DNA of 64,000 bases, taken from an uncultured Porphyromonadaceae bacterium (GTDB lineage Bacteria > Bacteroidota > Bacteroidia > Bacteroidales > Muribaculaceae). The DNA lies in NCBI GenBank assembly GCA_902491515.1, contig CABUIC010000011.1:1-64000 (forward strand), written 5' to 3'. Below the pieces are notes generated by a model. It had not been told where the DNA came from, made no database searches, and worked only from the letters and a program-made list of their open reading frames with translations. The position numbers and the translations under genes are program-made. How positions within the stretch are numbered: the first letter of the stretch is position 1; each line of letters opens with the position of its first letter. Below, piece after piece: positions 45,626 to 55,136 of this stretch.

Positions 45626-46164
45626 TGACTGACGACACTGTATCCCTGAAATATACCGACGAGCGCGACAAGGCATACGGGCTCGTCGGTATGGCCATAA
45701 CCCTTGTGGCCTGCGACGGTCAGGATCTTCTGGCCCATATATCCCTTGATGCGGATGCCGACGGGGATTTCGAGATGACCCACGAGTTTTTCTTCCGGGG
45801 AAATCCCCGCATGGCGGCGAAGTATCTCTGGACGGCTAATCTCAGGCATCTAAGCATTGCCGCGCGCATGATTCTCGGAAACGCAGTGTGCCGCGCGTAT
45901 GTCCTTCGCGGCAAGCGCGAGCTCGGCGAGGACTGTCGCCGGGCCATCCGCACGGTTATCCGCGACGTGGCCGTCGAAGCCTGCTCTCTTGACGACGAAG
46001 AGGCCCGCTCGCTTTTCGACGACTCATTCTCCTATGTCCACCGCCTGTTCTCCCATGTCGGCATACACTCCATCGCCGACAATTTTTCGGAGGAGCTCCG
46101 GCGGCGACGCGAGATGAGCGCCTCCGAGGTGGTCGAACTCCTTAACCGCCTCGGTGTCAGATGA
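45625..46164 (+). CDS. conserved-looking protein of unknown function after porZ
   Basis: The 179-residue protein has no signal peptide and no membrane segment. It is acidic at the start (VSLKYTDERDKAYGLVGMAI), mixed in the middle and helical at the end (FSEELRRRREMSASEVVELL). A run of conserved-looking residues, NAVCRAYVLRGKRELGEDCR, lies near residue 90. I do not recognise the family. It overlaps porZ by one base and the DUF4369 lipoprotein gene by four, which suggests a functional link with surface-protein export, but this rests on position alone. Confidence 0.8.
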   Translation: MTDDTVSLKYTDERDKAYGLVGMAITLVACDGQDLLAHISLDADADGDFEMTHEFFFRGNPRMAAKYLWTANLRHLSIAARMILGNAVCRAYVLRGKRELGEDCRRAIRTVIRDVAVEACSLDDEEARSLFDDSFSYVHRLFSHVGIHSIADNFSEELRRRREMSASEVVELLNRLGVR

Positions 46165-47183
46165 TTCTCCGTTTGCGAATTCCGGCCATAGTCTTACTGT
46201 GTGTCCTCGTATTGCTGTCGTCGGCCTCTTGCGCAGATGACAGCCGTTTTGTTGTATCGGGCGAGCTTGTGGGAAACGCAAACATGAATCTCCGGTACAG
46301 TTACGACACTCCGGCCGGATTCCGCTCGGCAGTCGTGGCCGTGCGCGACGGCAAATTCCAGTTTTCCGGTTCGTCGGCGCAGCCTACGCTTCTCGAAATG
46401 TTCGAGCATGACTATACACCGCTCGGGCGGCTGTATATCGCCAATGGCGAGGAGGTGCATGTGACGCTTACCCGCGGGCGTCCCGAGGACATCAAGGTGT
46501 CCGGATCGGAAACAAACGGCCGCTGGGCGGATTTCCTCAACAAGAACAGCGAGGCTCTCCGCGACAGCGCGCGCGTGGCCCGGGTAATCGCCGATTATAT
46601 CGGCGCGCATCCCGACGACATTGTCGGCACGCTTCTCCTTGTGTCGCACTACCCTGTGAAATCCAATCCTCTTCAGGCTGACTCGCTCCTTACGTCTATC
46701 GAGCCGCAGGCACGTCCTGAATTCATTGCGGGAGGCTTGGCCTATCTTATCCGGAGAGTGGCCCATGAAGGAGCCGAGCGAAAGCTCGACTCTCTCTGCT
46801 ACATCTCCGAGAAGAACCGTGTGGCAAGCCTTTCTCCCCGCGGACGCAAGGCAACCCTCTTTTTCTTCAGCGAGAAGGAGGCCCAGCGCCCTGACACGCT
46901 GCTCAAGACGCTTCTGAAGCTCTCCGCGCGGCAGAGTGTGGCCGTGGCGGACATATATCTGAGCGCTGACACCATGGCATGGCGCCGTATGCTCCGCTCG
47001 GAACGCCTGAAGTTCGAGAATGACGGCGCCGTCCGGCGTGGCTGGCTCCCCGGCAATCTCGGAGCCCCCCAGCTCCAGAATCTCGGCATTCCCGGCCTTC
47101 CATACGTTCTCGTCTGCGACTCCACGGGCGCCGCAATCTATCGGGGAGGAGACTTAAATAAAGCATTTGGAATCATAAAATAA
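46161..47183 (+). CDS. DUF4369 / thioredoxin-like lipoprotein without CxxC
   Basis: The 340-residue protein has a lipoprotein signal (VLVLLSSASCADDSRF, Cys about 24). Residues about 30-130 fit DUF4369, a beta-sandwich often found before thioredoxin domains. The C-terminal 130 residues keep thioredoxin-like features (KATLFFFSEKEAQRPDTLL, then GIPGLPYVLVCDSTGAAIYR with the cis-Pro position). The place of the CxxC holds SEKEAQ, so no disulfide exchange is expected. It is probably an envelope protein with a binding role. Confidence 0.75.
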   Translation: MILRLRIPAIVLLCVLVLLSSASCADDSRFVVSGELVGNANMNLRYSYDTPAGFRSAVVAVRDGKFQFSGSSAQPTLLEMFEHDYTPLGRLYIANGEEVHVTLTRGRPEDIKVSGSETNGRWADFLNKNSEALRDSARVARVIADYIGAHPDDIVGTLLLVSHYPVKSNPLQADSLLTSIEPQARPEFIAGGLAYLIRRVAHEGAERKLDSLCYISEKNRVASLSPRGRKATLFFFSEKEAQRPDTLLKTLLKLSARQSVAVADIYLSADTMAWRRMLRSERLKFENDGAVRRGWLPGNLGAPQLQNLGIPGLPYVLVCDSTGAAIYRGGDLNKAFGIIK

Positions 47184-47194
47184 ATTGTAATAAA

Positions 47195-49558
47195 ATGTAT
47201 AGAATGTTTTTTGCTGGGATTTTCAGCTCGATGCTGCTGGCCCCTTATGCGCATTCACAGTTGGTGATAAACGAGTTGATGCAGTCTAACATTACTTATG
47301 TCTTCGATGAATTGAAGGAATATCCCGATTCTTGGGTCGAACTCTACAATGCCGGGGAGACCGAAGTCAGTCTTTCGGAATATTCTCTTGGTGTGAAGGA
47401 GATGGCGACAAAGGCATACGCACTTCCTGAGAGAATTGTGGCTCCGGGGGAATATGTTCTTGTTTACTGCGACAAGGTCGGATCGGGCCTACATGCTGAT
47501 ATACGTCTTGAATCAGGCAAGAACGGCATCGTCAGACTATTTCACAACGGCGAATTGTGCGACGCGGTGGAACAGATGGTTGCCCAACCTGCTCCGGATG
47601 TTTCTTACGGGCGCGTGACGGACGCTTCGGAAGAGTGGGGCTATCAGCTTCAGCCCACTCCCGGCCACTCGAATGCCGGAGGAGTGACGACTGCAGATAA
47701 AATTCTTCCGGAACCTGAATTTTCGCACTATGGATGTGTTTCCACGGAGCCTTTCCAGCTGACGATGTCGATTCCGGAGGGGCTGCCCGAAGGGACGGTA
47801 CTCCACTATTCTCTTGATTGCTCGGATGTTACCGCCGAGAGTCCGGAATATGACGGGACTCCGATAGATATTTCAAAATCAACAATTGTCCGCGCAAGGC
47901 TATTCTGCGATGGCTATCTTTCTCCGACTGCCACGACCCAGAGTTACATCTTCCATTACCGGGAGAGCGACCTTCCCCTAATTTCGATGGTTGCCAATCC
48001 GGAAATGTTATATTCGACTGACAAAGGCATACTTATGTCCCCCCATTGCTATAAGGATTATCGCCGGCCCGTAAATTTCGAATACTTCGAGGGCGCGGAT
48101 AGTCCGGCAATTCTCAACCAGCTATGTGAAACACGTACCGGGGGCGGTTGGACAAGCCGTAACAGGCCGCAAAAAACTTTTATGGTCTATGCAAACAAAC
48201 GCTTCGGTGCCAAACGCCTCAACCATGAATTCTTTCCCGACCAGCGCCCGGGTGTGACGGACTTCAAGTCGCTGATGATTCGAAATGCAGGCAATGACTA
48301 TGACCATCTGTATCTTCGAGACGCGGCAGTACAGCGCAATGTCGGGATGAACATAGACAATCTGGACTGGCAGGCCGAGCGCCTTTGCGTTCTCTATATC
48401 AATGGAGAATACAAGGGACTCAGGCATATACGGGAACGTAGCAACGAGGACAATGTCTTCACCAACCATGGAGGTCTTGAGGACGTCGATATGGTTGAAA
48501 ACTGGGAAGAGCTTAAGGAAGGCTCGTTTGACTCTTTTGTTGAATTCCGTGAGTTCTACATGAAAGAACCGGAAGGTGAGAATATCGTTGAAGAATACAG
48601 GGCACGTCTGGATGTGGAGGAATTTCTGGATTCATACCTTGTTAATTTCTTCTATCTGAATGTTGACTGGCCCGGCAATAATTTTATTCTTTGGCGACCG
48701 TCGGCCGAGGGGGGCAAGTGGAGGTCAATCATTAAGGATATGGACTGGATACTTGGTTACAAGGATTCGTCGCCTTATGCCCCTCATATCAAGACGATGA
48801 TAGATGTCGCAGATCCGGTTACGGGAACTGAAGCCGGGAAGGTGTGTATGTCGCTGTTCCGTAATGTTATGCAGATTGGTGAATTCCGCAATATATTTAT
48901 AGACCATGCCTTAGTGTATATGGCGGATTTTTTGAATCCTGAAAAGACGGTGTCCCAGATGGAATTTCTGAAGAACGCGATGATGCCGGAATGGGAGAAA
49001 CATTGCGAGGTAGCGAATGTCGATATACCCTTTGAAAAATATGAAGAAGAGTATGCAGCGGCATGCGACTGGCTTGACAAGCGATATAATTTCTTTTATG
49101 AGCACATAGCGGATTATTTCTCTCTCGGGTCTCTTGTCCCCTTCGAATTCGTCCCTCTTACGGGCGTAGAGGCATCGTATTCTTTGAATAATGTCAACGT
49201 CAGGAATCACGAACTTAATGGCAAATGGCCCGCAGGCCGGGAATTTGTGCTTAAATCGGACAATCCTGAAATCAATTCATGGAAGATTACCAAGACAAGC
49301 ATCGCAGACAATTCTGTGCTTGAGGAAACTGTTTCCGGACCGGAATGCCGTATGACATTCCCTGAGAATTATGCACTTAGAATCGAACCCGGGATGAGTG
49401 AGGTTTCCGGAGTGAACGTTCTGGAAATTAACCAAGACTCGGCGCTTGAGACCGACTACTACAATCCTTTAGGCCAGAAGGTGAAAGGTAGCACTCTCAA
49501 GCGAGGCGTTTATGTCGGCCGTTGCGGTGCCAAAGCCGTGAAAATATTGATTAAATAG
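47195..49558 (+). CDS. secreted CotH-kinase-family protein with lamin-tail domain
   Basis: The 787-residue protein has a signal peptide (MYRMFFAGIFSSMLLAPYAHS), a lamin-tail domain (about 22-150, LVINELMQSNITYVFDELKE and SWVELYNAGETEVSLSEYSL), a short beta domain, then a CotH region (about 260-620) with LYINGEYKGLRHIRERSNED and WRSIIKDMDWILGY, which carries the kinase-like acidic residues. It ends with the shared tail (YYNPLGQKV ... RGVYVGRCGAKAVKILIK). CotH of Bacillus is an atypical protein kinase; bacterial surface forms are untested. GC is lower than in neighbours. Confidence 0.87.
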   Translation: MYRMFFAGIFSSMLLAPYAHSQLVINELMQSNITYVFDELKEYPDSWVELYNAGETEVSLSEYSLGVKEMATKAYALPERIVAPGEYVLVYCDKVGSGLHADIRLESGKNGIVRLFHNGELCDAVEQMVAQPAPDVSYGRVTDASEEWGYQLQPTPGHSNAGGVTTADKILPEPEFSHYGCVSTEPFQLTMSIPEGLPEGTVLHYSLDCSDVTAESPEYDGTPIDISKSTIVRARLFCDGYLSPTATTQSYIFHYRESDLPLISMVANPEMLYSTDKGILMSPHCYKDYRRPVNFEYFEGADSPAILNQLCETRTGGGWTSRNRPQKTFMVYANKRFGAKRLNHEFFPDQRPGVTDFKSLMIRNAGNDYDHLYLRDAAVQRNVGMNIDNLDWQAERLCVLYINGEYKGLRHIRERSNEDNVFTNHGGLEDVDMVENWEELKEGSFDSFVEFREFYMKEPEGENIVEEYRARLDVEEFLDSYLVNFFYLNVDWPGNNFILWRPSAEGGKWRSIIKDMDWILGYKDSSPYAPHIKTMIDVADPVTGTEAGKVCMSLFRNVMQIGEFRNIFIDHALVYMADFLNPEKTVSQMEFLKNAMMPEWEKHCEVANVDIPFEKYEEEYAAACDWLDKRYNFFYEHIADYFSLGSLVPFEFVPLTGVEASYSLNNVNVRNHELNGKWPAGREFVLKSDNPEINSWKITKTSIADNSVLEETVSGPECRMTFPENYALRIEPGMSEVSGVNVLEINQDSALETDYYNPLGQKVKGSTLKRGVYVGRCGAKAVKILIK

Positions 49559-49583
49559 GCAGACAGATAAAAACTAAACAGCC

Positions 49584-51137
49584 ATGCTTGTAAAGACTTA
49601 CGGGGCCGCGGTTAGCGGCATAGACGCGATTATAGTCACGGTTGAGACTGTGCTCGACAGGGGGTTCCAGTACTGTATCGTCGGTCTGCCTGACACGGCC
49701 GTGAAGGAGAGCCACGAGCGTGTGCGCTCGGCGCTGAAGCAGTCCGGGATGGAAATTCCCCGCAAGAGCGTGACCATCAACATGGCTCCCGCTGACGTAA
49801 AGAAAGAGGGAGCCGCCTACGATCTTCCCATCGCCGTAAGTCTTTTAGCGGCCGCCGAGAAGCTTGACCCTACGGTCCTAAGCGACTATGTCATAATGGG
49901 TGAGCTTTCCCTTGACGGGAGCCTCCAGCCTGTGCGCGGAGTCCTTCCCATGGCGATAGAGGCCCGCGCACGGGGATTCAAGGGGATGATTGTGCCGGCG
50001 GCTAATGCCACGGAGGCGGCGGTCGTCAACCGTCTTGCGGTCTACGGCGCGAATTCCCTGACAGAGGTCATCGGACATCTGACGGGGGCCCGGCCTCTGG
50101 AGCAGACCGTTGTCGACACCCGCGCCGAGTTCGCCGCCGGTCAGCAGACCTTCGACTGCGACTTTGCCGAGGTTAAGGGGCAGGAAAACGTCAAGCGGGC
50201 ATTCGAGGTTGCCTGCGCCGGCGGCCATAATATAATTCTTGTGGGCCCTCCCGGCTCGGGCAAATCGATGATGGCCAAGCGTCTGCCTTCGATAATGCCA
50301 CCGCTTTCGCTCGGGGAGGCCCTCGAAACCACCAAAATCCATTCTGTTGCCGGCAAACTGCGCCGGGGTTCGAGGCTGATGACAGTGCGTCCCTTCCGCT
50401 CGCCGCATCACACCATTTCTCCGGTGGCCATGGTCGGCGGAGGCTCGAATCCGGTGCCCGGAGAGATTTCCCTCGCCCACAACGGCATTCTCTTCCTTGA
50501 CGAATTTCCCGAGTTTCCGCGGTCGGTGCTCGAGGTGCTCCGTCAGCCTCTCGAGGACCGCCACATCAGCGTTTCCCGCGCGAAATATTCTGTAGAATAT
50601 CCGGCGTCGTTCATGCTGGTGGCGTCGATGAATCCGTGTCCCTGCGGTTATTACAACCATCCGCGAAAACGCTGCACCTGTCTTCCGGGTCAGGTGAACA
50701 AGTACATGGGACGCATCTCGGGTCCGCTGATGGACCGAATAGACATACAGGTGGAGATTCTCCCCGTGGAGATAGATGAACTTACGGCGCGTCCTACGGG
50801 GGAGTCGAGCGCAGAAATCCGCAGGCGGGTCATCGCCGCGCGGGAGATTCAGCAGCGCCGCTTTGCCGCCGAGAAGGATGTCCACTGCAACGCGCAGATG
50901 AATTCCCGTCTGATGGCGCAGTACTGCAATATCTCTCTTCCGGCGGAGGCAATCCTGAAAAAGGCCATAATCAAGTACGACATGAGTGCGCGGGCTTATG
51001 ACCGTATACTCAAGGTCGCACGCACCATCGCCGACCTCGACAGCTCCGAGACCATCGAGCCGCGCCACATCGCTGAGGCTGTGGGCTACCGCATCCTCGA
51101 CCGCGCATCCTGGGGCTCATTTTATCCCAATGTCTGA
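49584..51137 (+). CDS. YifB/ComM family Mg-chelatase-like AAA+ ATPase
   Basis: The 517-residue protein has an N-terminal LonB-like domain (VETVLDRGFQYCIVGLPDTA), Walker A LVGPPGSGKSMMAKRLPSIM near residue 215, the Walker B HNGILFLDEFPEFPR near 300, and the zinc-like MNPCPCGYYNHPRKRCTC near 350. ComM of Haemophilus is a helicase that drives branch migration during natural transformation. Cells that are not known to be competent also have it. Confidence 0.95.
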   Translation: MLVKTYGAAVSGIDAIIVTVETVLDRGFQYCIVGLPDTAVKESHERVRSALKQSGMEIPRKSVTINMAPADVKKEGAAYDLPIAVSLLAAAEKLDPTVLSDYVIMGELSLDGSLQPVRGVLPMAIEARARGFKGMIVPAANATEAAVVNRLAVYGANSLTEVIGHLTGARPLEQTVVDTRAEFAAGQQTFDCDFAEVKGQENVKRAFEVACAGGHNIILVGPPGSGKSMMAKRLPSIMPPLSLGEALETTKIHSVAGKLRRGSRLMTVRPFRSPHHTISPVAMVGGGSNPVPGEISLAHNGILFLDEFPEFPRSVLEVLRQPLEDRHISVSRAKYSVEYPASFMLVASMNPCPCGYYNHPRKRCTCLPGQVNKYMGRISGPLMDRIDIQVEILPVEIDELTARPTGESSAEIRRRVIAAREIQQRRFAAEKDVHCNAQMNSRLMAQYCNISLPAEAILKKAIIKYDMSARAYDRILKVARTIADLDSSETIEPRHIAEAVGYRILDRASWGSFYPNV

Positions 51138-51155
51138 CCTTGCAACCGAGAGAGA

Positions 51156-52004
51156 ATGAGCAAACTTTACATCAATCCGACAGGAGGACTGGCAAACCGC
51201 ATGAGGGCGATGGCCGGGGGGCTTGCCATGGCACGGGATTTCGGGTTCGGAGCCGAAGTGCTATGGCCGGTGAACAAGGACCTCGGGGCCTCTTTCGACA
51301 GGCTTTTCCTGATGCCGGAAAAGGGTATTGAGATAAAGAATGTTGCCGCTCTCCCGGACCTCTTTCTTTTCGACGAGCCCCGTAAGAAGAATTTCTTCCT
51401 TTCGCGGCTCTGCCATAAGGCGCGCTTTTCGCGCTGTTTTTTCGACAATGTTACCGAAAATCCGATAATGGGTCTCGGGCGCGAGGACCTTCAGGGCTTC
51501 GACAGAATCCTTGTTCGGAGCGGTCTGACGATTTATCCGTTTTCGCGCGAGATGTACCGGGAGCTGTTCCGTCCGCGCCCTCATATCGAGGAAATCGCCG
51601 AAAATGCCGTTGCGGGGCAAAGCGGGCTCATCGGACTGCATATCCGCCGTACCGACAACCGGATGTCCATTGAAAACAGTCCCGACAGGATGTTTATCGA
51701 TATCGTCGACAGGACTCTTGCGGAAGATTCTTCCTCACGGTTCTATCTGGCGAGCGACGATGCAGGAGTGAAGGATGAATTCCTGCGGCGCTACGGCCGA
51801 GGGACAATCCTGACGATGGACAGGCCTGTGGCGCGGAATACCGCAGACGGAATGGAAGACGCTCTTGCGGAGATGATAGTGCTCTCACGGTGCAGGATTG
51901 TATACGGTTCATACTGGAGTAGTTTCTCCGAGGCCGCAGCCCTGCTGGGGGGTACACGGCTTGTGGCTTTGAAAGCGGACAGAAGAAATGGAGCGGATGC
52001 TTAA
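51156..52004 (+). CDS. fucosyltransferase-like protein
   Basis: The 282-residue protein begins LYINPTGGLANRMRAMAGGL, the nucleotide-sugar pattern of alpha-1,2/1,6 fucosyltransferases, and has the motif GLIGLHIRRTDNRMSIENSP near residue 155 (HxRRxD) as in the GT11/GT23/O-fucosyltransferase fold. The C-terminal part YGSYWSSFSEAAALLGG completes the donor site. The acceptor cannot be told. It overlaps the nhaC gene by 17 bases. Confidence 0.75.
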   Translation: MSKLYINPTGGLANRMRAMAGGLAMARDFGFGAEVLWPVNKDLGASFDRLFLMPEKGIEIKNVAALPDLFLFDEPRKKNFFLSRLCHKARFSRCFFDNVTENPIMGLGREDLQGFDRILVRSGLTIYPFSREMYRELFRPRPHIEEIAENAVAGQSGLIGLHIRRTDNRMSIENSPDRMFIDIVDRTLAEDSSSRFYLASDDAGVKDEFLRRYGRGTILTMDRPVARNTADGMEDALAEMIVLSRCRIVYGSYWSSFSEAAALLGGTRLVALKADRRNGADA

Positions 52005-53292
52005 GGACCTATCGCGGATCGGGGCACGGCAGGGCTGGCTGGCACTGTCGCCGATGTTTGTCTTTCTGCTTTCGTATGTGGCGGTGTCGGTGTATATCGG
52101 GGATTTCTACAAGATGCCTATTTCCGTGGCGCTGGCGGCTGCTTCGGTCTGGGCTGTGGCGATGGCCCGCAAGAAGCCTCTGCCCGAGCGTATCGAGCTT
52201 TTCTCGCGTTCTGCGGGGCACTCCAACATTCTCTACATGATATGGGTGTTCATTCTCGCCGGTGCCTTCGCCAACCTTGCCAAGGAGACGGGTGCCGTGG
52301 ATGCTACGGTGAATCTTACCCTTTCGGTGTTTCCGGCCCGCTTCGTTGTGCCCACCCTGTTTTTCGCCGCCTGCTTCATATCCCTGGCGATAGGCACGTC
52401 CGTCGGTACGGTTGTCGCGCTCACGCCTCTGGCCGCGGAAATAGCGGTGGCCGCGGGAGGCCCTCCCGGATTTTTCGTGGCGGGAGTGCTCGGGGGTGCT
52501 TTTTTCGGCGACAATCTTTCGTTTATCTCCGACACGACGATTGCCTCGACGCGCTCGCAGGGTTGCGCTATGTCCGACAAGTTCCGGACCAATCTGTGGA
52601 TAGCCCTTCCTTCGGCGCTTCTCACCCTCGGCCTCTACATAGCCCTTGGCTCGGACATGGGCGAGATTCCTGCGCTGGGGCAGTCGGGTCCGTGGTGGCT
52701 GATGCTCCCCTATATCATTGTCATCGCCTCGGCTGCGGTAGGCGTGAATGTCCTTGTGACTCTTGTCCTCGGTCTTGCGGCGGCGGTGGTGACGGGACTC
52801 GCCTCCGGCCGCAGTATCATCGACATGGCCGGTTTCGCCGGCACGGGCATAGACTCGATGGGCGCACTGATTGTCGTCACTCTTCTCGCGGCGGGAATGC
52901 TCGGGATGATAAAGGAAGCCGGGGGCATAGATTTCATTCTCGGGCATATGACGCGCTTTGTACACGGACCGCGGGGCGCACAGACAGCTATTTCAGCCCT
53001 TGTGGGCATCGTCAATCTCTGTACGGCCAACAATACCGTGGCCATCATCACGGTCGGTCCTATCGCACGCAAGATAGCCGAGAGTTTCGGCATAAGCGCG
53101 CAGAAGGCGGCGTCGCTTCTCGACTCCGCCTCCTGTGTCGTGCAATGTCTTATACCCTACGGCGCCCAGGCCCTTCTTGCGGCATCGCTCGCCGGGATTT
53201 CCCCGGTGGCGGCGATACCTTATCTTTACTATCCGCTGGCTCTGGCGCTGATGCTCGCGCTGTCGATTATATTCCGCTTTCCACGGCGATAG
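51988..53292 (+). CDS. NhaC-family Na+/H+ antiporter
   Basis: The 434-residue protein has about 11-12 membrane helices and the family motifs LAIGTSVGTVVALTPLAAEI, GVLGGAFFGDNLSFISDTTI and NNTVAIITVGPIARKIAE. It probably exports sodium in exchange for protons. Its first 17 bases overlap the fucosyltransferase-like gene, and its last 26 bases overlap the end of dxs on the other strand. Confidence 0.9.
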   Translation: MERMLKDLSRIGARQGWLALSPMFVFLLSYVAVSVYIGDFYKMPISVALAAASVWAVAMARKKPLPERIELFSRSAGHSNILYMIWVFILAGAFANLAKETGAVDATVNLTLSVFPARFVVPTLFFAACFISLAIGTSVGTVVALTPLAAEIAVAAGGPPGFFVAGVLGGAFFGDNLSFISDTTIASTRSQGCAMSDKFRTNLWIALPSALLTLGLYIALGSDMGEIPALGQSGPWWLMLPYIIVIASAAVGVNVLVTLVLGLAAAVVTGLASGRSIIDMAGFAGTGIDSMGALIVVTLLAAGMLGMIKEAGGIDFILGHMTRFVHGPRGAQTAISALVGIVNLCTANNTVAIITVGPIARKIAESFGISAQKAASLLDSASCVVQCLIPYGAQALLAASLAGISPVAAIPYLYYPLALALMLALSIIFRFPRR

Positions 53293-55039
53293 CCGCGATG
53301 TTTTCGGGCGTGAGTCCGAGTTCGCTGAGGAATTCGGAGGCGTTGAAGCGGTTCACGAAAGTCTTCGGGAGACCCATCACGCGGACTTCCACGGGTGCCT
53401 GGCCGAGGTATGCGGCCACTTTCTGGCCGAAGCCGCCGTCGGCGATTGAATCCTCGAGGGTAATCACAAGACGGTAGTCTCTGAAGGAGTCGAGTGTTTT
53501 CGTGTCGAGGGCAGAAACGCAACGGGGATTGACCAGAGTGGGACGCAGGCCTTTGTCCTTCATGATTTCTGTGGCCTGGCGGCCCATTTCAAAGAAGGTT
53601 CCGGCGGCGATAACGGCCACGTCGGCGCCCTGCTCCACGATCTCGTACTGAGGCTCGGAATAGTCCTGAAGGAGCTCGATGGAACTGTCGGAGCGGACCG
53701 GACCTCCGGGAGTGCGGACGATGACCGGAGCTTTCTCCTGCGCGATTGCCCAGTCGAGCATGGCAAGGTACTCCTCAAGGCAGGTGGGCTCAAGGAAGAC
53801 GACACCTGGGATGTTCGAGGCGAGCGATACGTCGAAGAAACCGAGGTGCGTCTCGTCGTTCATCGCAAAGACTCCGGAGTAGAAAACAGTGAACACTGCG
53901 GGGAGACCGTTGAGGGCCACGTCCTGCGAGAGCTGGTCGTAGGCGCGCTGGAGGAATGAGGAGACCACGCCGAACACAGGGCGCAGTCCGCCCTTGGCCA
54001 GGCCGCCGCTCATGCTGACGGCGTCTTGCTCGGCAATGCCCGTGTCGATGAACCTGCGTCCCGCCTCCCGGCGCTTCCCGGGGGTGAAGCCGATGGCTCC
54101 CGGAGTCCCGGCCGTGAGGGCCACAAGCCGCGGATTGCTTTTCATGAGCGTCAGGATGTGGTCGGCGAAAATCTGGTTGTATGTATTCGGGGTCTGACCC
54201 GCGGGGGCCGCGGCGAGCGGAGCGCCCCTCTTGAGGTCGAACGGACCCGTGTAGTGGTACTGTTCCTTGTGGGCTTCGGCCACTGGGAGGCCCATACCCT
54301 TCATCGTGTTGATGTGGACAACAACGGGATGGTCGATGTCCTTCACCGCACGGAAAGCCTCGATGAGCGACCGCATGTCGTTGCCGTAGCGCACGTAGCG
54401 GTAGCTGTAGCCGAGGGAGCGGAAGTAGTTGGGCTCGCCCTCGCCGTTGGTGTTGCGGAGGAGCCGGAGGTCTGCGTAGAGGCCGCCGTGGTTTTCGGCT
54501 ATGCTCATGTCGTTGTCGTTCACCACGACGATGAAGTTGCTGCCGAGAGCGGCGCCGATGTTGAGGCCTTCGAAGGCCTGCCCTCCGCTGAGCGAGCCGT
54601 CGCCGATGACGGCAACCACATTCTCCTTGTTCCCCAGGATGTCGCGCGCTTTGGCGAGGCCCGAGGCGAGGGAGACGGAAGTCGAGGTGTGGCCTACGGA
54701 GAAGAGATCGTACTCGCTTTCGCGCGGCTGGGTATAGCCCGTCACATCGCCGTAGTGCGCCGGATCGGTGAAGGCCTTGCGGCGCCCGGTGAGCATCTTG
54801 TGGACGTAGCTCTGGTGGGAGACGTCGAAGACAATCTTGTCCGCCGGTGCGTCGAACACGTAGTGGAGGGCGACGATTGCCTCCACCATTCCGAGATTCG
54901 GGCCCACGTGTCCGCCAAGAGCCGAAAGCTTGTCGAGGAGGGCCGAACGCATTTCGGCGCAGAGTCCGCGCAGCTCGTCGAGGTCCATCTCCTTGATGTC
55001 CGCCGGCGAGTTGACTTTGGAAAGTATGGGATAATTCAT
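53267..55039 (-). CDS. dxs: 1-deoxy-D-xylulose-5-phosphate synthase
   Basis: Dxs makes DXP from pyruvate and glyceraldehyde 3-phosphate, the start of the MEP isoprenoid route and a substrate for PdxJ. The 590-residue protein has the thiamine-diphosphate motif VAVIGDGSLSGGQAFEGLN and NDNDMSIAENHGGLY, a transketolase pyrimidine domain (FIDTGIAEQDAVSMSGGLA) and a C-terminal domain (RCVSALDTKTLDSFRDYRLV). It is about 30-40 residues shorter than the E. coli enzyme, a length I recall for one Bacteroidota form. Its end overlaps nhaC by 26 bases in a convergent arrangement. Confidence 0.95.
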   Translation of the reverse strand: MNYPILSKVNSPADIKEMDLDELRGLCAEMRSALLDKLSALGGHVGPNLGMVEAIVALHYVFDAPADKIVFDVSHQSYVHKMLTGRRKAFTDPAHYGDVTGYTQPRESEYDLFSVGHTSTSVSLASGLAKARDILGNKENVVAVIGDGSLSGGQAFEGLNIGAALGSNFIVVVNDNDMSIAENHGGLYADLRLLRNTNGEGEPNYFRSLGYSYRYVRYGNDMRSLIEAFRAVKDIDHPVVVHINTMKGMGLPVAEAHKEQYHYTGPFDLKRGAPLAAAPAGQTPNTYNQIFADHILTLMKSNPRLVALTAGTPGAIGFTPGKRREAGRRFIDTGIAEQDAVSMSGGLAKGGLRPVFGVVSSFLQRAYDQLSQDVALNGLPAVFTVFYSGVFAMNDETHLGFFDVSLASNIPGVVFLEPTCLEEYLAMLDWAIAQEKAPVIVRTPGGPVRSDSSIELLQDYSEPQYEIVEQGADVAVIAAGTFFEMGRQATEIMKDKGLRPTLVNPRCVSALDTKTLDSFRDYRLVITLEDSIADGGFGQKVAAYLGQAPVEVRVMGLPKTFVNRFNASEFLSELGLTPENIAAIAVESGI

Positions 55040-55082
55040 GTGAACGTTATGTGTTTTAGAAGTGATATGCCAAGATATAACG

Positions 55083-55122
55083 AAAACATCCCCGGCAATG
55101 TTGTTGACAGTGCCGGGGATGT
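55083..55122 (-). terminator. Rho-independent terminator of the 771-aa protein gene
   Basis: On the minus strand ACATCCCCGGCA and TGCCGGGGATGT pair perfectly over 12 bases around a 13-nt loop, with T residues directly after the 3' arm. It separates the secreted-protein operon from dxs. Confidence 0.85.
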
Positions 55123-55136
55123 GGGTTAGGCGGGGA

